Shown here one piece after another: positions 8,901 through 15,973 of a DNA stretch of 64,000 bases (position 1 is the first letter of the stretch; each line of letters begins with the position of its first letter). Source of the stretch: JAWWOL01 sp963797535 (GTDB lineage: Bacteria > Actinomycetota > Actinomycetes > JAWWOL01); NCBI GenBank assembly GCA_963797535.1, contig CAWCPQ010000001.1:2046001-2110000 (forward strand), written 5' to 3'. A program made the translations under genes and the position numbers. A model generated the notes under the pieces. The model was given only the letters and a program-made list of their open reading frames with translations, was not told the origin of the DNA and searched no databases.

Positions 8901-9586
8901 TGCCCGGCGAGGTTGGCCCGCCAGCCGAAGTCGAGATCGTCCCGGAACAGTGCCAGCCGCGGGTCGAACCCCCCGAGGGCGTCCCAGACGTCGCGCCGGA
9001 CGAGCATCCCCGCGCTGCCGACCGCCAGCACCTCGCGGACGGAGTCGTGCTGGCCCTGGTCGACCTCGCGCCGCTCGAGGCCGGTGTGCCGATGTCCGGC
9101 GCCGTCGGTGGTCAGCCCCACCTCGAGCAGCAGCCGGGGCTGGTCCCAGCCGCGCGCCTTTGCCCCGAGGACAGCGAGGTAGGGCGACTGGTCAGCCCTC
9201 GCCAGCAGCGCCTCGAGGCAGGTCGGGTCGGGGGCGCAGTCGTCGTGCAGGATCCAGACCCACTCGACCGGGTCGCCGTCGCCGGCGCGCGGACCGTTGG
9301 GAGGCATCGGCGCGCCGTTGTAGGCCTCGAGCCCGAGCTGGATGGCGGCGCCGAAACCGGTGTCCCGGTCGGCGTGCACGATGCGGCTCGCGCCCAGGCC
9401 CGCCGCGAGGATCCGTACGCTCGCGTCGTGGCTGCCGGTGTCGACCGCCACGGCTCGCTGCGCAGGTCGGGTTTGGGACTCGAGCGCAGCAAGACTGCGC
9501 CGCAGCCACCGCTCACCGTCGTGGGAGACGAGCACTGCGGTGACCAGGTGGCGCGGAAACGCGGGGCGCACTGTTCTGGAGGGCAT
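5930..9586 (-). CDS. Giant GT2-family glycosyltransferase with polytopic membrane region
   Basis: 1218 aa. Residues about 15-270 form a GT2 domain: VTAVLVSHDGERWLRRSLAAL, the metal-binding-like stretch WVWILHDDCAPDP, and GGFDPRLALFRDDLDFGWRA. After a linker, about ten or more membrane segments fill residues about 400-770; an extracellular domain follows to about 1010, then a last membrane segment (LALELIALLVVLVLAAPSV) and an acidic Pro/Ala/Glu tail with two basic RRRTRAK motifs. GT2 enzymes transfer a nucleotide-activated sugar, here probably onto a lipid-linked wall polysaccharide at the inner face of the membrane. Position beside whiB and coupling to DUF5719 is a recurrent actinobacterial arrangement. 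Sugar and acceptor are unknown. Confidence 0.8.
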   Translation of the reverse strand: MPSRTVRPAFPRHLVTAVLVSHDGERWLRRSLAALESQTRPAQRAVAVDTGSHDASVRILAAGLGASRIVHADRDTGFGAAIQLGLEAYNGAPMPPNGPRAGDGDPVEWVWILHDDCAPDPTCLEALLARADQSPYLAVLGAKARGWDQPRLLLEVGLTTDGAGHRHTGLERREVDQGQHDSVREVLAVGSAGMLVRRDVWDALGGFDPRLALFRDDLDFGWRANLAGHGVEVVTDAVVHHAQAAAAGNRRLAATTDFPRRVDRRNAMFTVLANASPFGLLIGLPRLAIATVFRAILFLLTRRPMLALDEIAAYVRLLAGTGALFSARKARASTLAVPRRSLRPLMAKPGARLRAVSDHIGDWLTAGRGNRGLVVTPVAQAIETGPSTEDDDDLPSSGIDWRRVLLAPGLLAFLGLTALALIAERSLIGGAGLLSGGRLLPAPGGASDVWSTYLAGFHPVAVGSTSTAPAYLPVLAAISVVFLGKAWLAVDVLLLGCVPLAGLTAYTSTRGYLESRAVRAYAAVTYALLPIGIMAVAGGRLGIAVAFVALPLLLRAVTHAFTAATRRGGWRHAWWAGLVLAIATAFAPDLLPAAALSVVAVAVLSSVRRPVYVVRFLLVGLIVLAVPVLLQVPWTGRVWESPGWLVRGTGRVAPLVDLPHPRPSDLLFVWPGGVGVTAWWLTFGLLVAAFSVLVRKDRVLTGLSAWALVGCGLVVGIIASHTVADVDGVRALGWPGAAAAMIGAGLVVATALGADGALPRLAGASFGLRQPIAATVAVLALTAPLLAGVAWLASGAPAKVGLARHASTVLPDFIAGNLGGSSGLRALVLRSIPDRVSYTVIQDAHGLTLDEAELSISAEQRTALDQLVQALSGGSGDAAAELGSYAIGYVAAVSPTHSLAQALNTTVGLAKLPSLSTTQVWKVSSAVGRLSIRPPSGDLSPSTVLPSTPAGADTNVPAGADGRSLVLANAAGHRWQATVNGHDLTPTVVDGWAQGFELPAAGGHLVLRYDASSRHVWLALELIALLVVLVLAAPSVRADDGPPVRPSDELEDLDDLEPPTADDVEGPDEPLYEIEAEEVEAGVEVGEVEAVAEVAEGAPVAEVAEVPAPVEPVEPALQEAQEAPVVVPVKQAPRRRTRAKPVPEVAEAAEPVAEAPEVVEVVEPAEPVAQEAPVVAPVKRAPRRRTRAKPVPMPEPEPETLPEMPGTLPAPAPEGTES
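6013..6230 (-). repeat. Imperfect direct repeat (two units of about 70 bp, offset 147 bp) in the GT2 tail
   Basis: Bases about 6013-6083 and 6160-6230 are nearly identical and encode the two copies of APRRRTRAKPVP with flanking Ala/Pro/Val/Glu runs. The period is a multiple of three, so the repeat can expand or contract in frame. Confidence 0.75.
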
Positions 9587-9593
9587 CCGGTCC

Positions 9594-9649
9594 GAGGGGG
9601 TTCGACGGCGGTTGGCGGCCTAGAGTACGCGACGCTGCTGAACCCCCTC
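9594..9649. repeat. Perfect 10-bp inverted repeat flanking the GT2 5' region
   Basis: GAGGGGGTTC at 9594-9603 and GAACCCCCTC at 9640-9649 are exact reverse complements separated by 36 bp. They lie between whiB and the GT2 start (9586), where the GT2 promoter should be. They could be paired operators or an RNA hairpin in a leader. Confidence 0.6.
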
Positions 9650-9683
9650 CTCGCGCACACCGACTGCCCGGACTGTCCAGGGG

Positions 9684-9956
9684 CTAGCCAGCGAGTCTCT
9701 TCAGCCGGCGCCGCTCACGCTCGGACAGCCCGCCCCAGATGCCGAAACGCTCGTCGTTGGCCAGCGCGTACTCCAGGCAGTCGTCCTTGACGTCGCACGA
9801 GATGCAGATGCGCTTGGCCTCCCGGGTCGACCCACCCTTCTCGGGAAAGAACGACTCCGGGTCGGTCTGAGCGCACAGGGCACGCTCCTGCCAGGACGTC
9901 TCCTCGGTCATCGGATCGACCAACACCTGAAGATCAACAGTATTGGGCTCGCTCAC
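9684..9956 (-). CDS. whiB: WhiB-family iron-sulfur transcriptional regulator (WhiB/WhmD type)
   Basis: GTG at 9956 is chosen because GGAGG lies 4 nt upstream; the 90-aa product then has the size of Streptomyces WhiB. It shows the full Wbl signature: Cys in ALCAQ, then C-X2-C (CISC) and C-X5 later (DDC), spacing C-X22-C-X2-C-X5-C for a 4Fe-4S cluster, plus the GIWGG turn and a basic C-terminus RERRRLKR. The block SWQERALCAQTDPESFFPEK is diagnostic of the WhiB/WhmD (mycobacterial WhiB2) branch, which acts with the primary sigma factor in septation and development. Its gene lies upstream of, and co-directional with, the GT2-DUF5719 pair. Confidence 0.93.
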   Translation of the reverse strand: MSEPNTVDLQVLVDPMTEETSWQERALCAQTDPESFFPEKGGSTREAKRICISCDVKDDCLEYALANDERFGIWGGLSERERRRLKRLAG

Positions 9957-10130
9957 AGCGCCTCCTACGACCCTCGCGCTCGCCCGGCTCGCGGCCGGAC
10001 GATGTGCGATGTGCTGAGCCCCGGACACCCCGCGGTTGCGGTGGCTCAGGACTCAAATGAATGACACGAGTGAAATTACACGCGCGTTGGTCCCCGTTCG
10101 TCAACCGGTTCGGTGGTATTTGCCAGGAGA

Positions 10131-10165
10131 TTCTTCGGTACGCGGCGCGTCGCGGCACCGAAGAA
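10131..10165. repeat. Perfect 9-bp inverted repeat in the whiB / aldo-keto reductase intergenic region
   Basis: TTCTTCGGT (10131-10139) and ACCGAAGAA (10157-10165) are exact reverse complements around a 17-bp GC-rich spacer. A second repeat CTGAGCC/GGCTCAG (10014-10020 and 10043-10049) lies nearer whiB. The whole 265-bp region between the divergent genes (9957-10221) has no ORF I would call and should hold both promoters. Confidence 0.55.
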
Positions 10166-10208
10166 CCGGGCGCAGTGGGCGGTTTCGGGTGCCATTCGGA
10201 CACCCACG

Positions 10209-10214
10209 TAGGGT
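10209..10214 (+). promoter_or_regulatory. -10 box TAGGGT, leaderless-type promoter
   Basis: TAGGGT ends 7 nt before the ATG at 10222. No ribosome site lies between them. It supports the chosen start of the aldo/keto reductase over the longer open frame upstream. Confidence 0.45.
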
Positions 10215-10221
10215 GGCTGGC

Positions 10222-11070
10222 ATGGCCATCAATGCCGCCGGCACCGTCGCGATCGGTGACCTCAGCGTCCCTCGGTTCGGCTACGGGGCCATGCGCTTGA
10301 CCGGCCCCGGCATCTTCGGCCCGCCCGCCGACGAGGCCGAAGCCGTCCGGGTGCTGCGCCGAGCCGTCGACTCCGGCGTGCGCGTCATCGACTCTGCCTG
10401 GTACTACGGACCCGAGGCAGCGCACCGCCTCATCCGGGCAGCCCTCGCGCCCTACCCTGGCGACCTGGTGCTGGTCACCAAGCTCGGCGCGGCTCGCCGT
10501 GCGGACAAGAGCTGGTACGTCGCCACGTCCTCGGCCGAGCTCCGGGCAGGCTGCGAACGCGATCTCGCCCTGCTGGGCCTGGAGTCGATCCCGGTCACCC
10601 ACCTGCGCTGGATGGCGGGCGGGGCGGCGTACGAGGACATGCTGGCGACGCTGATCGCGTTGCGCGACGAGGGCAAGATCCAACGGATCGGGCTGAGCAA
10701 CGTGAGCCTCGAGCAGCTCAACCACGCCCTGACCGCGATCGAGGTCGTGACCGTGTCCAACCTCTACAGCGTCGGCGAGCGCAGCGACGACCCGGTCGTC
10801 AACAGGTGCACAGAGCTCGGGATCGCCTACCTGCCCTACTTTCCTTTGGCGATGGGCAAAGTCGGCGGCGAGGCGGTGGTCGCGTCGGTCGCCGCACGAC
10901 TGCACACCTCCGCCACCACGGTCGCCCTTGCCTGGCTGCTCCAGCGGTCGCCGGTCATGCTGCCGATCCCCGGCACCAGCAAAGTCGCACACCTCGAGGA
11001 GAACCTCGCAGCCACCGACCTCGTGCTCTCGGCCGCCGACCTCGAGGAGCTCGACGGCTCGCTGGCCTGA
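10222..11070 (+). CDS. Aldo/keto reductase
   Basis: A 282-aa protein with the AKR (beta/alpha)8 barrel: FGYGAMRLTGPG at strand 1, DSAWYYGPEAAH (catalytic Tyr and conserved Asp), VTKLGAAR (catalytic Lys), and the phosphate-binding end IPGTSKVAHLEENLAA. The usual catalytic His region reads VTHLRWMAG. It reduces carbonyls with NADPH in the cytoplasm; the substrate is not predictable. The frame is open further upstream to 10036, but that stretch is Arg-rich and not AKR-like; the ATG at 10222 follows a leaderless-type -10 box. Confidence 0.85.
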   Translation: MAINAAGTVAIGDLSVPRFGYGAMRLTGPGIFGPPADEAEAVRVLRRAVDSGVRVIDSAWYYGPEAAHRLIRAALAPYPGDLVLVTKLGAARRADKSWYVATSSAELRAGCERDLALLGLESIPVTHLRWMAGGAAYEDMLATLIALRDEGKIQRIGLSNVSLEQLNHALTAIEVVTVSNLYSVGERSDDPVVNRCTELGIAYLPYFPLAMGKVGGEAVVASVAARLHTSATTVALAWLLQRSPVMLPIPGTSKVAHLEENLAATDLVLSAADLEELDGSLA

Positions 11071-11127
11071 CCGTGCAGGGCCAGAACCGCGGCTTCGGCC
11101 TGCTGGCCAGCGGTCTGCGCCCCCGGA

Positions 11128-11397
11128 CTAGCCGCCGTCCGTCGCCACGTCGACGTCCTCACCCGCAGCCGGCGCCCGACCTTCCGACGGCTCCGCTGTA
11201 CCGGGCCGCCTCGATGGGGGGGTCCACCCCAGCTCGAGCAGCCGCCGCCGTACGGCCATCCCGGCCAGGCTCTTGTGCTCCGCCAGCTCCAGCGTCAGCC
11301 GCGGCTCGTCCCGAGGCACGACGTCGTCCAACGCGTCCACCGAGCCGATGTACTCGCGCAGTAGGGCGACCAGGCGGTCGTCATCAAATTCCGACAC
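11128..11397 (-). CDS. Small acidic protein of unknown function (89 aa)
   Basis: GTG at 11397 is preceded by GGAGGAG at a standard distance, which is the main evidence that this small frame is real; a much longer antisense frame covering it is not. The product starts SEFDDDRLVALLREYIGSVDALDD, predicted helical, then HKSLAGMAVRRRLLELGWTPP, and ends in a disordered Pro/Glu/Ala tail. It contains no Cys or membrane segment. Divergent from ltrA, with a GGGGTACCCC palindrome at 11423-11432 between them. The family is not recognised. Confidence 0.55.
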   Translation of the reverse strand: MSEFDDDRLVALLREYIGSVDALDDVVPRDEPRLTLELAEHKSLAGMAVRRRLLELGWTPPSRRPGTAEPSEGRAPAAGEDVDVATDGG

Positions 11398-11445
11398 CAG
11401 CGGCTCCTCCCCTGTGATCACCGGGGTACCCCGCCGCGGCAAAAG

Positions 11446-11451
11446 TAGACT
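11446..11451 (+). promoter_or_regulatory. -10 box TAGACT, leaderless-type promoter of ltrA
   Basis: TAGACT sits 6 nt before the GTG at 11458. The perfect palindrome GGGGTACCCC (11423-11432) lies at about -35 and may be an operator. Confidence 0.45.
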
Positions 11452-11457
11452 CCCGGA

Positions 11458-12618
11458 GTGACGACAACCGGGCCTTGGGCGAGGGACAGCGACGCGCCGG
11501 CCAGGGTCACCAACGTCGAGCTGTTCTTCGACCTCGTCTACGTCTTCGCGGTCACCCAGCTCTCGCACTACCTGCTGGCCCACCTCTCGGTCGTCGGCGC
11601 ACTGCAGACGGTGCTGCTGCTCGGGATGGTGTGGTTGGCCTGGGTCTACACGACCTGGGTCACCAACTGGCTGGACCCCGACCAGATCCCGGTACGGGTG
11701 ATGCTGCTCGTCCTCACCCTGATCAGCCTCGTGCTCGCCTTCGCGCTGCCGGAAGCCTTTGCCGGGCGCGGCCTCACGGTGGGCATCGCCTACGCCGTCA
11801 GCCAGATCGGCCGCTCGGTCTTCGCCGTCGCCGGCCTGCGCGGGGCGCTGCAGCGCAGCTTTGAGCGCATCCTGTGCTGGGTGGCCGTCACGGGCGCGCT
11901 GGCCGTCACCGGCGGCCTCGTCCACGGGCACGCACGAGCGTTCTGCTGGATCCTCGTCGTCGTGATCGACCTGCTCGGGGGCTGGGCCGGCTACTGGACG
12001 CCGGGGCTCGGCCGGTCGGCAACGTCGGACTGGACGCTCGACGGCGGTCACTTCGCCGAGCGGTGCCAGGCCTTCCTGCTGATCGCGCTGGGCGAGTCGG
12101 TCGTGCTGATCGGAGGAACGCTGAGCCAGGTCGAGTCGGTCAGCACCGAGCAGGCGACGGCGTTCGTCCTGGCCTTCCTTGGTGCAGCGGCATTCTGGTG
12201 GCTCTACTTCGACCGCACCGCCAGGGAGGGGATGGTCGTGATCGGGCACTCGGCCGACCCCGGCCGGCTCGGCCGATCCGCCTACCACTTCATCCACCCG
12301 ATCATGATCGCCGGCATCATCGCCACCGCGGCCGCCGACGAGGTCCTGCTGTCGCACCCCGGCGTCGATGCCGAGCCCTCCACGGCGTGGCTCATCCTCG
12401 GCGGCACCGCGCTCTACCTGGCCGGCCTCGCCGCCTTCAAGGTGGTCGTGTGGCGGGTCGTCCCCTGGAGCCGGCTGGTCGCGATCTTCGCACTGGCACT
12501 GATCGGCGTGCTGGCGACCTCCGTGACCGCCCTCGTCCTCGCCGGCCTCACGACCGCCGTCCTGCTCGCCGTCATCGCCGCGGACCGGGTGGCGCAGCGC
12601 ACGCCCGCGGCAGCATAG
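11458..12618 (+). CDS. Low-temperature requirement protein A (LtrA) family membrane protein
   Basis: 386 aa with the LtrA opening VTNVELFFDLVYVFAVTQLSHYL, followed by about ten to eleven membrane helices, the motif HFAERCQAFLLIALGESVVLIGG and YHFIHPIMIAGIIATAAADE. The family was named from a Listeria locus needed for cold growth; its molecular role is unknown. The full family length is present. The GTG start is fixed by the promoter spacing and by the conserved N-terminus. Its TAG stop is part of the -10 box of the next gene. Confidence 0.9.
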   Translation: MTTTGPWARDSDAPARVTNVELFFDLVYVFAVTQLSHYLLAHLSVVGALQTVLLLGMVWLAWVYTTWVTNWLDPDQIPVRVMLLVLTLISLVLAFALPEAFAGRGLTVGIAYAVSQIGRSVFAVAGLRGALQRSFERILCWVAVTGALAVTGGLVHGHARAFCWILVVVIDLLGGWAGYWTPGLGRSATSDWTLDGGHFAERCQAFLLIALGESVVLIGGTLSQVESVSTEQATAFVLAFLGAAAFWWLYFDRTAREGMVVIGHSADPGRLGRSAYHFIHPIMIAGIIATAAADEVLLSHPGVDAEPSTAWLILGGTALYLAGLAAFKVVVWRVVPWSRLVAIFALALIGVLATSVTALVLAGLTTAVLLAVIAADRVAQRTPAAA

Positions 12619-12621
12619 GCT
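12616..12621 (+). promoter_or_regulatory. -10 box TAGGCT overlapping the ltrA stop codon
   Basis: TAGGCT begins with the TAG stop of ltrA and ends 6 nt before the ATG at 12628. No Shine-Dalgarno sequence is present. Same arrangement as at 3957. Confidence 0.45.
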
Positions 12622-12627
12622 CGGGGA

Positions 12628-13407
12628 ATGGATCTTCACCTGCAGGGCCGTACCGCCATCGTGACCGGAGCCAGCCGAGGCATCGGCCTCGCCGTCGTGC
12701 GAGCGCTGGTCGACGAGGGCGCCCTCGTCATCGCAGCAGCGCGCGCGTCGACGCCCGAGATCGACGAGCTGGTCGCTGCGGGCTCGGTGCGCTTCGTCGA
12801 GGCCGACCTCTCGCTGCCGGAGGCCGCGCAGGCGCTCGTTTCCGCGGCAGGCGACGTCGTCGACATTCTCGTCAACAACGTGGGCTCCGCCCCGGCCCGT
12901 ACCCATGGATTTCTCGCGGTGACCGACGAGATGTGGCAGTCGTCGCTGAACCTCAACCTGCTGGCCACCGTACGGATGACCAGAGCGGTCCTGCCGCTCA
13001 TGATCGGTGCCGGCAAGGGCTCGGTCGTCAGCGTGAGCTCGGTCAACTCCACCCTCGCCGACCCCGCGGTCGTCGACTACTCGGCGGCGAAGGCCGGCTT
13101 GGCCAACTTCTCCAAGTCGATGAGCAAGGAGTTCGGCGCCCGTGGCATCCGCTTCAACACCGTCAGTCCCGGCCCGGTCGCCACGGCGCTCTGGCTGGGT
13201 ACGGGCGGTGTGGCCGAGACGTTCGCGGCGGCCAGCGGAAAGACCCCTGCCGAGATCGCAGCGGGCGCGGCCACCGAGATGGTCACCGGCAGGTTCACCC
13301 AGCCGGAGGAGGTCGCAGCTGCCGTGGCGTTCCTCGCCAGCGACCGGTCGGGCAACACCACGGGCTCGGACCTCACCATCGACGGCGGGATGCAGCAAAG
13401 CTGGTAG
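12628..13407 (+). CDS. Short-chain dehydrogenase/reductase (SDR)
   Basis: A 259-aa classical SDR. The cofactor motif TGASRGIG is at residues about 12-19, NNVG follows strand 4, the catalytic Ser lies in SVVSVSSVNS, and YSAAK carries the Tyr and Lys. SPGPVATALW and DLTIDGGMQQSW close the fold. NAD(P)-dependent oxidoreduction of an alcohol or ketone; the substrate is unknown. The ATG follows a leaderless-type -10 box. Confidence 0.9.
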   Translation: MDLHLQGRTAIVTGASRGIGLAVVRALVDEGALVIAAARASTPEIDELVAAGSVRFVEADLSLPEAAQALVSAAGDVVDILVNNVGSAPARTHGFLAVTDEMWQSSLNLNLLATVRMTRAVLPLMIGAGKGSVVSVSSVNSTLADPAVVDYSAAKAGLANFSKSMSKEFGARGIRFNTVSPGPVATALWLGTGGVAETFAAASGKTPAEIAAGAATEMVTGRFTQPEEVAAAVAFLASDRSGNTTGSDLTIDGGMQQSW

Positions 13408-13449
13408 CTCCCGGCTCGACGTGGCGTCCGTCCCGGGTGACCATGACGC

Positions 13450-14139
13450 ATGAGCCACGACGAGGTGGAGCACGGCAACGAGAGTGAGGGCGGTCCCTCG
13501 TACGGCTGGTACCTCGTCATCGCCGTCGCCGTGGTCGTGGCACTGGTGTCGATGCTCGGCCGGCATCACCCGGCCAGCAAGGCGAGCCCGCGCCCACTGC
13601 CCACCCTCGGCGCCGTGACGACACCGGCTCCGACACCACCGCCCAGTGCCGCGGGCACCCCCACCCCGGTGCCCGACCCTGCCTTTGCGGCCACGTCAGC
13701 CGTGGTCGTCGTCCCGTCCGGTCCGGCCGGACCTGTGCGCTCGGTCGCGGTCTGCCCGGCCACCCGACCCACCCTGACCAGCCTCGCGGTCAGCTTTGTC
13801 CTGCTGAACCCGACGGCCGAGACCGAGCGGGTCGTGAGCATTACGCCCCGCACGCCGACGGCCGGCTTGCGCGCCACCGAGCTGTTCGTCCGTACCGGAG
13901 GCTGCGTCACCGACGTGGGCACCCCCAGGATCCCGGCGGGGGTGGCCATCAAGCCGGGCAAGTCCATCGTGGTGGTGATGCGCTTCGAGCTGCCGGACGC
14001 CTGTCCTCAGCCGGTGCCGGTCGGGGCCAATGTGACCGTGACCGGCTCCCGCGGCCCGATCGTCACCTCGCTGCCGCTGTTCGAGGACCTCGGCTCGGTG
14101 CAGTTCCAGAACTGCCCCGTCAAGTCCGCCGGCGACTGA
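13450..14139 (+). CDS. Single-pass membrane protein with extracytoplasmic domain, unknown function
   Basis: 229 aa: acidic cytoplasmic N-terminus, one membrane helix (WYLVIAVAVVVALVSML, residues about 19-36), a Pro/Thr-rich linker to about 75, and a C-terminal globular domain with four Cys likely to form disulfides. The domain has DUF4232-like features (SLAVSFVLLNPTAETERVV, GCVTDVGTPRIPAG), but the assignment is weak. It ends one base before the convergent glycosylase gene. Confidence 0.6.
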   Translation: MSHDEVEHGNESEGGPSYGWYLVIAVAVVVALVSMLGRHHPASKASPRPLPTLGAVTTPAPTPPPSAAGTPTPVPDPAFAATSAVVVVPSGPAGPVRSVAVCPATRPTLTSLAVSFVLLNPTAETERVVSITPRTPTAGLRATELFVRTGGCVTDVGTPRIPAGVAIKPGKSIVVVMRFELPDACPQPVPVGANVTVTGSRGPIVTSLPLFEDLGSVQFQNCPVKSAGD

Positions 14140-14140
14140 C

Positions 14141-15082
14141 TCAGCGCCGCCGGTTGTCCCGCGGCGAGTAGCGCGGCGCGAACCGGGGCTTGCCAGGGCC
14201 AGCGGCCAGGATCAGGACGATCGCCCGCAGCCGTTGCGGCCGGTAGGGCTCGAGCAGCTGCAGCATCTCGTGGTCGTCCACCGGCCGGCCCAGCAGCGCC
14301 CAGCCGATGGTCGCCGCCAGATGGAAGTCGCCCACGGACACCGCGTCCACGTCCCCGTACGCCCGGCTGGACACCTCTGCCGCCGTCCAGACCCCGATGC
14401 CCGGCACCGTACGCAGCAGCCTCTTCGCCTCGACCGGTGGCAGCTCCACCGTTCGCTCCAGAGCCGGAGCGACCCTGGCGGCGGCGATCAACGTCTGCCG
14501 GCGCCGGCCGTCGACGCCGGCCCGGTGCCACTCCCAGTCGGGCAGGCGCACCCAGGTCGCGGGCTCGGGCATCACGGTCAGGCCGACCGGGGCCGGTCCG
14601 GGCGCCGGCTCCCCGAACCGCCGGACCAGCTCACGCCAGGACCGCTTGGCCTCGGTGCCGGTGACCAGCTGCTCGAGGATCGCAGGGACCAAGGCCTCCA
14701 TGACCAGTCGGGTACGGGTGACCCGCATGCCGGGATGGCGACGGTGCGCCTCGGCCACGAAGTCATGGTGAGCGACGAAGGCTGTGGGGTCATCCCGTAC
14801 ACCGAGCAGCTCCGGCACCCCGGCCAGCAGCCAGCGGGCGCCGGGACCCCAGGCGCGGCAGCGGATCTCGTCTCCTGCCTGTGCCAGCAGTAGAGTGCCG
14901 GGGCCGTCCGGGGTGCGGCAGGCGCGCCACCACTGGCCGTGGCTGTCGACGAGCTGCGTCGGATCGCCGGACCCGCGACGCAGTGGCCCCAGCGTCGAGC
15001 GGAGGCTCAGCGGGTAGCCGGGTGACCAGACCAGCTCCGGGCCCGCGGCGGCGGCCTCGGCGGGGATGGGGGTCATGTCCAT
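14141..15082 (-). CDS. DNA glycosylase of the AlkA/3-methyladenine (HhH-GPD) type
   Basis: 313 aa. The C-terminal half contains the helix-hairpin-helix LLRTVPGIGVWTAAEVSSRAYG followed by VDAVSVGDFHLA, where the Asp is the expected catalytic residue of HhH-GPD monofunctional glycosylases. The N-terminal part (YPLSLRSTLGPLRRGSGDPT) matches the AlkA-like extra domain. It should excise alkylated bases in base-excision repair. No Fe-S Cys loop is present, unlike Nth/MutY. The neighbours are unrelated. Confidence 0.85.
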   Translation of the reverse strand: MDMTPIPAEAAAAGPELVWSPGYPLSLRSTLGPLRRGSGDPTQLVDSHGQWWRACRTPDGPGTLLLAQAGDEIRCRAWGPGARWLLAGVPELLGVRDDPTAFVAHHDFVAEAHRRHPGMRVTRTRLVMEALVPAILEQLVTGTEAKRSWRELVRRFGEPAPGPAPVGLTVMPEPATWVRLPDWEWHRAGVDGRRRQTLIAAARVAPALERTVELPPVEAKRLLRTVPGIGVWTAAEVSSRAYGDVDAVSVGDFHLAATIGWALLGRPVDDHEMLQLLEPYRPQRLRAIVLILAAGPGKPRFAPRYSPRDNRRR

Positions 15083-15185
15083 CAGTGTGTCGTGTTCGGC
15101 CGACTAACAGGTCGCCCTCGGCCAGTCCACGTACACTCGCACCCGCGCGACCAGCCCGCCCGTTCCTCCTCGAGCGAGAGAAATC

Positions 15186-15899
15186 ATGCCGACCAAGAAG
15201 ATGGACGCGAAACGTGCCGCCAAGGCGGCACGCCGTGAGCAGGAGGCCGCCAAGCTGGCCGCCCACAAGGCCGAGAAGCGCAAGAGCTGGCTGCTCGCTG
15301 GCGCCGCGCTCGGTGTCGGCGTCCTGCTGATCGCCATCGTCGTGATTCGGGAGCAGACCAAGCCGACGCCGATCGGCGACCGCGCGCTGACGGCGCTCGG
15401 CGTCTCGGCCAAGGCCGCGGACTGCGCCGCCGTCACGTCCCCCAAGGTCGAGGCCAAGGGCACCGTGCCCGCCAAGGACAAGGCCGGCAAGGCCACTGTC
15501 GTGAAGTACAAGAACGTGCCGCCGTCCTCCGGCAAGTCCTTCGCCACCGGCGCGCCGAGCAGCACGACCTACTACGCGCCCGGCTCCGGCCCGGCCCCCG
15601 AGACGCTGGTGCGCAACCTGCAGAACGGCTACACCGTGCTGTGGTACGACCCGGCGCTGCCGCAGAAGCAGCTCGACCAGCTGACCTACGTCGGCGACAA
15701 GGGCGCCGTCGTCGCCCAGAGCGGCAAGTTCATCGTCGCCCCGTGGGACACCAAGCGCGGCGCTTTCCCTGCCGGCAAGAAGGTAGCGCTGACCGCCTGG
15801 GGCCACACCCAGTTCTGCGCCGGGATCAACGGCAAGGCCATCAGCTCCTTCATCGACAACCACCCGCCGAGCGGCGCCCCGACGCCCACCGGCGCCTGA
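15186..15899 (+). CDS. DUF3105 family membrane-anchored protein
   Basis: 237 aa with a Lys/Ala-rich cytoplasmic N-terminus (KRAAKAARREQEAAKLAAH), one membrane helix at about 36-56, and an extracytoplasmic DUF3105 domain recognisable from PPSSGKSFATGAP, YYAPGSGPAPETLVRNLQNGYTVLWYD and WDTKRGAFPAG. In many relatives this last block has extra His residues thought to bind metal; several are absent here. The function is unknown. A good AGCGAGAGA ribosome site precedes the ATG. Confidence 0.8.
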   Translation: MPTKKMDAKRAAKAARREQEAAKLAAHKAEKRKSWLLAGAALGVGVLLIAIVVIREQTKPTPIGDRALTALGVSAKAADCAAVTSPKVEAKGTVPAKDKAGKATVVKYKNVPPSSGKSFATGAPSSTTYYAPGSGPAPETLVRNLQNGYTVLWYDPALPQKQLDQLTYVGDKGAVVAQSGKFIVAPWDTKRGAFPAGKKVALTAWGHTQFCAGINGKAISSFIDNHPPSGAPTPTGA

Positions 15900-15973
15900 C
15901 GGCACCCGCAGCAGCCACCCGTTCGGCGGACCGTTACCTTCGCCGTGACGCGATCCCGAGCCCTGGAGACACT

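Noticed and set aside
10062..10073. BldD-like box TGACACGAGTGA upstream of whiB
   Set aside because: whiB is a BldD target in streptomycetes, but the known motif has one more central base (A/T), so this match is one base short and not palindromic.
11128..13569. 813-codon open frame on the minus strand
   Set aside because: It runs antisense through ltrA and the SDR gene, is full of His/Asp/Arg low-complexity sequence and matches no family; only its last 89 codons (11128-11397), with their own ribosome site, look real.
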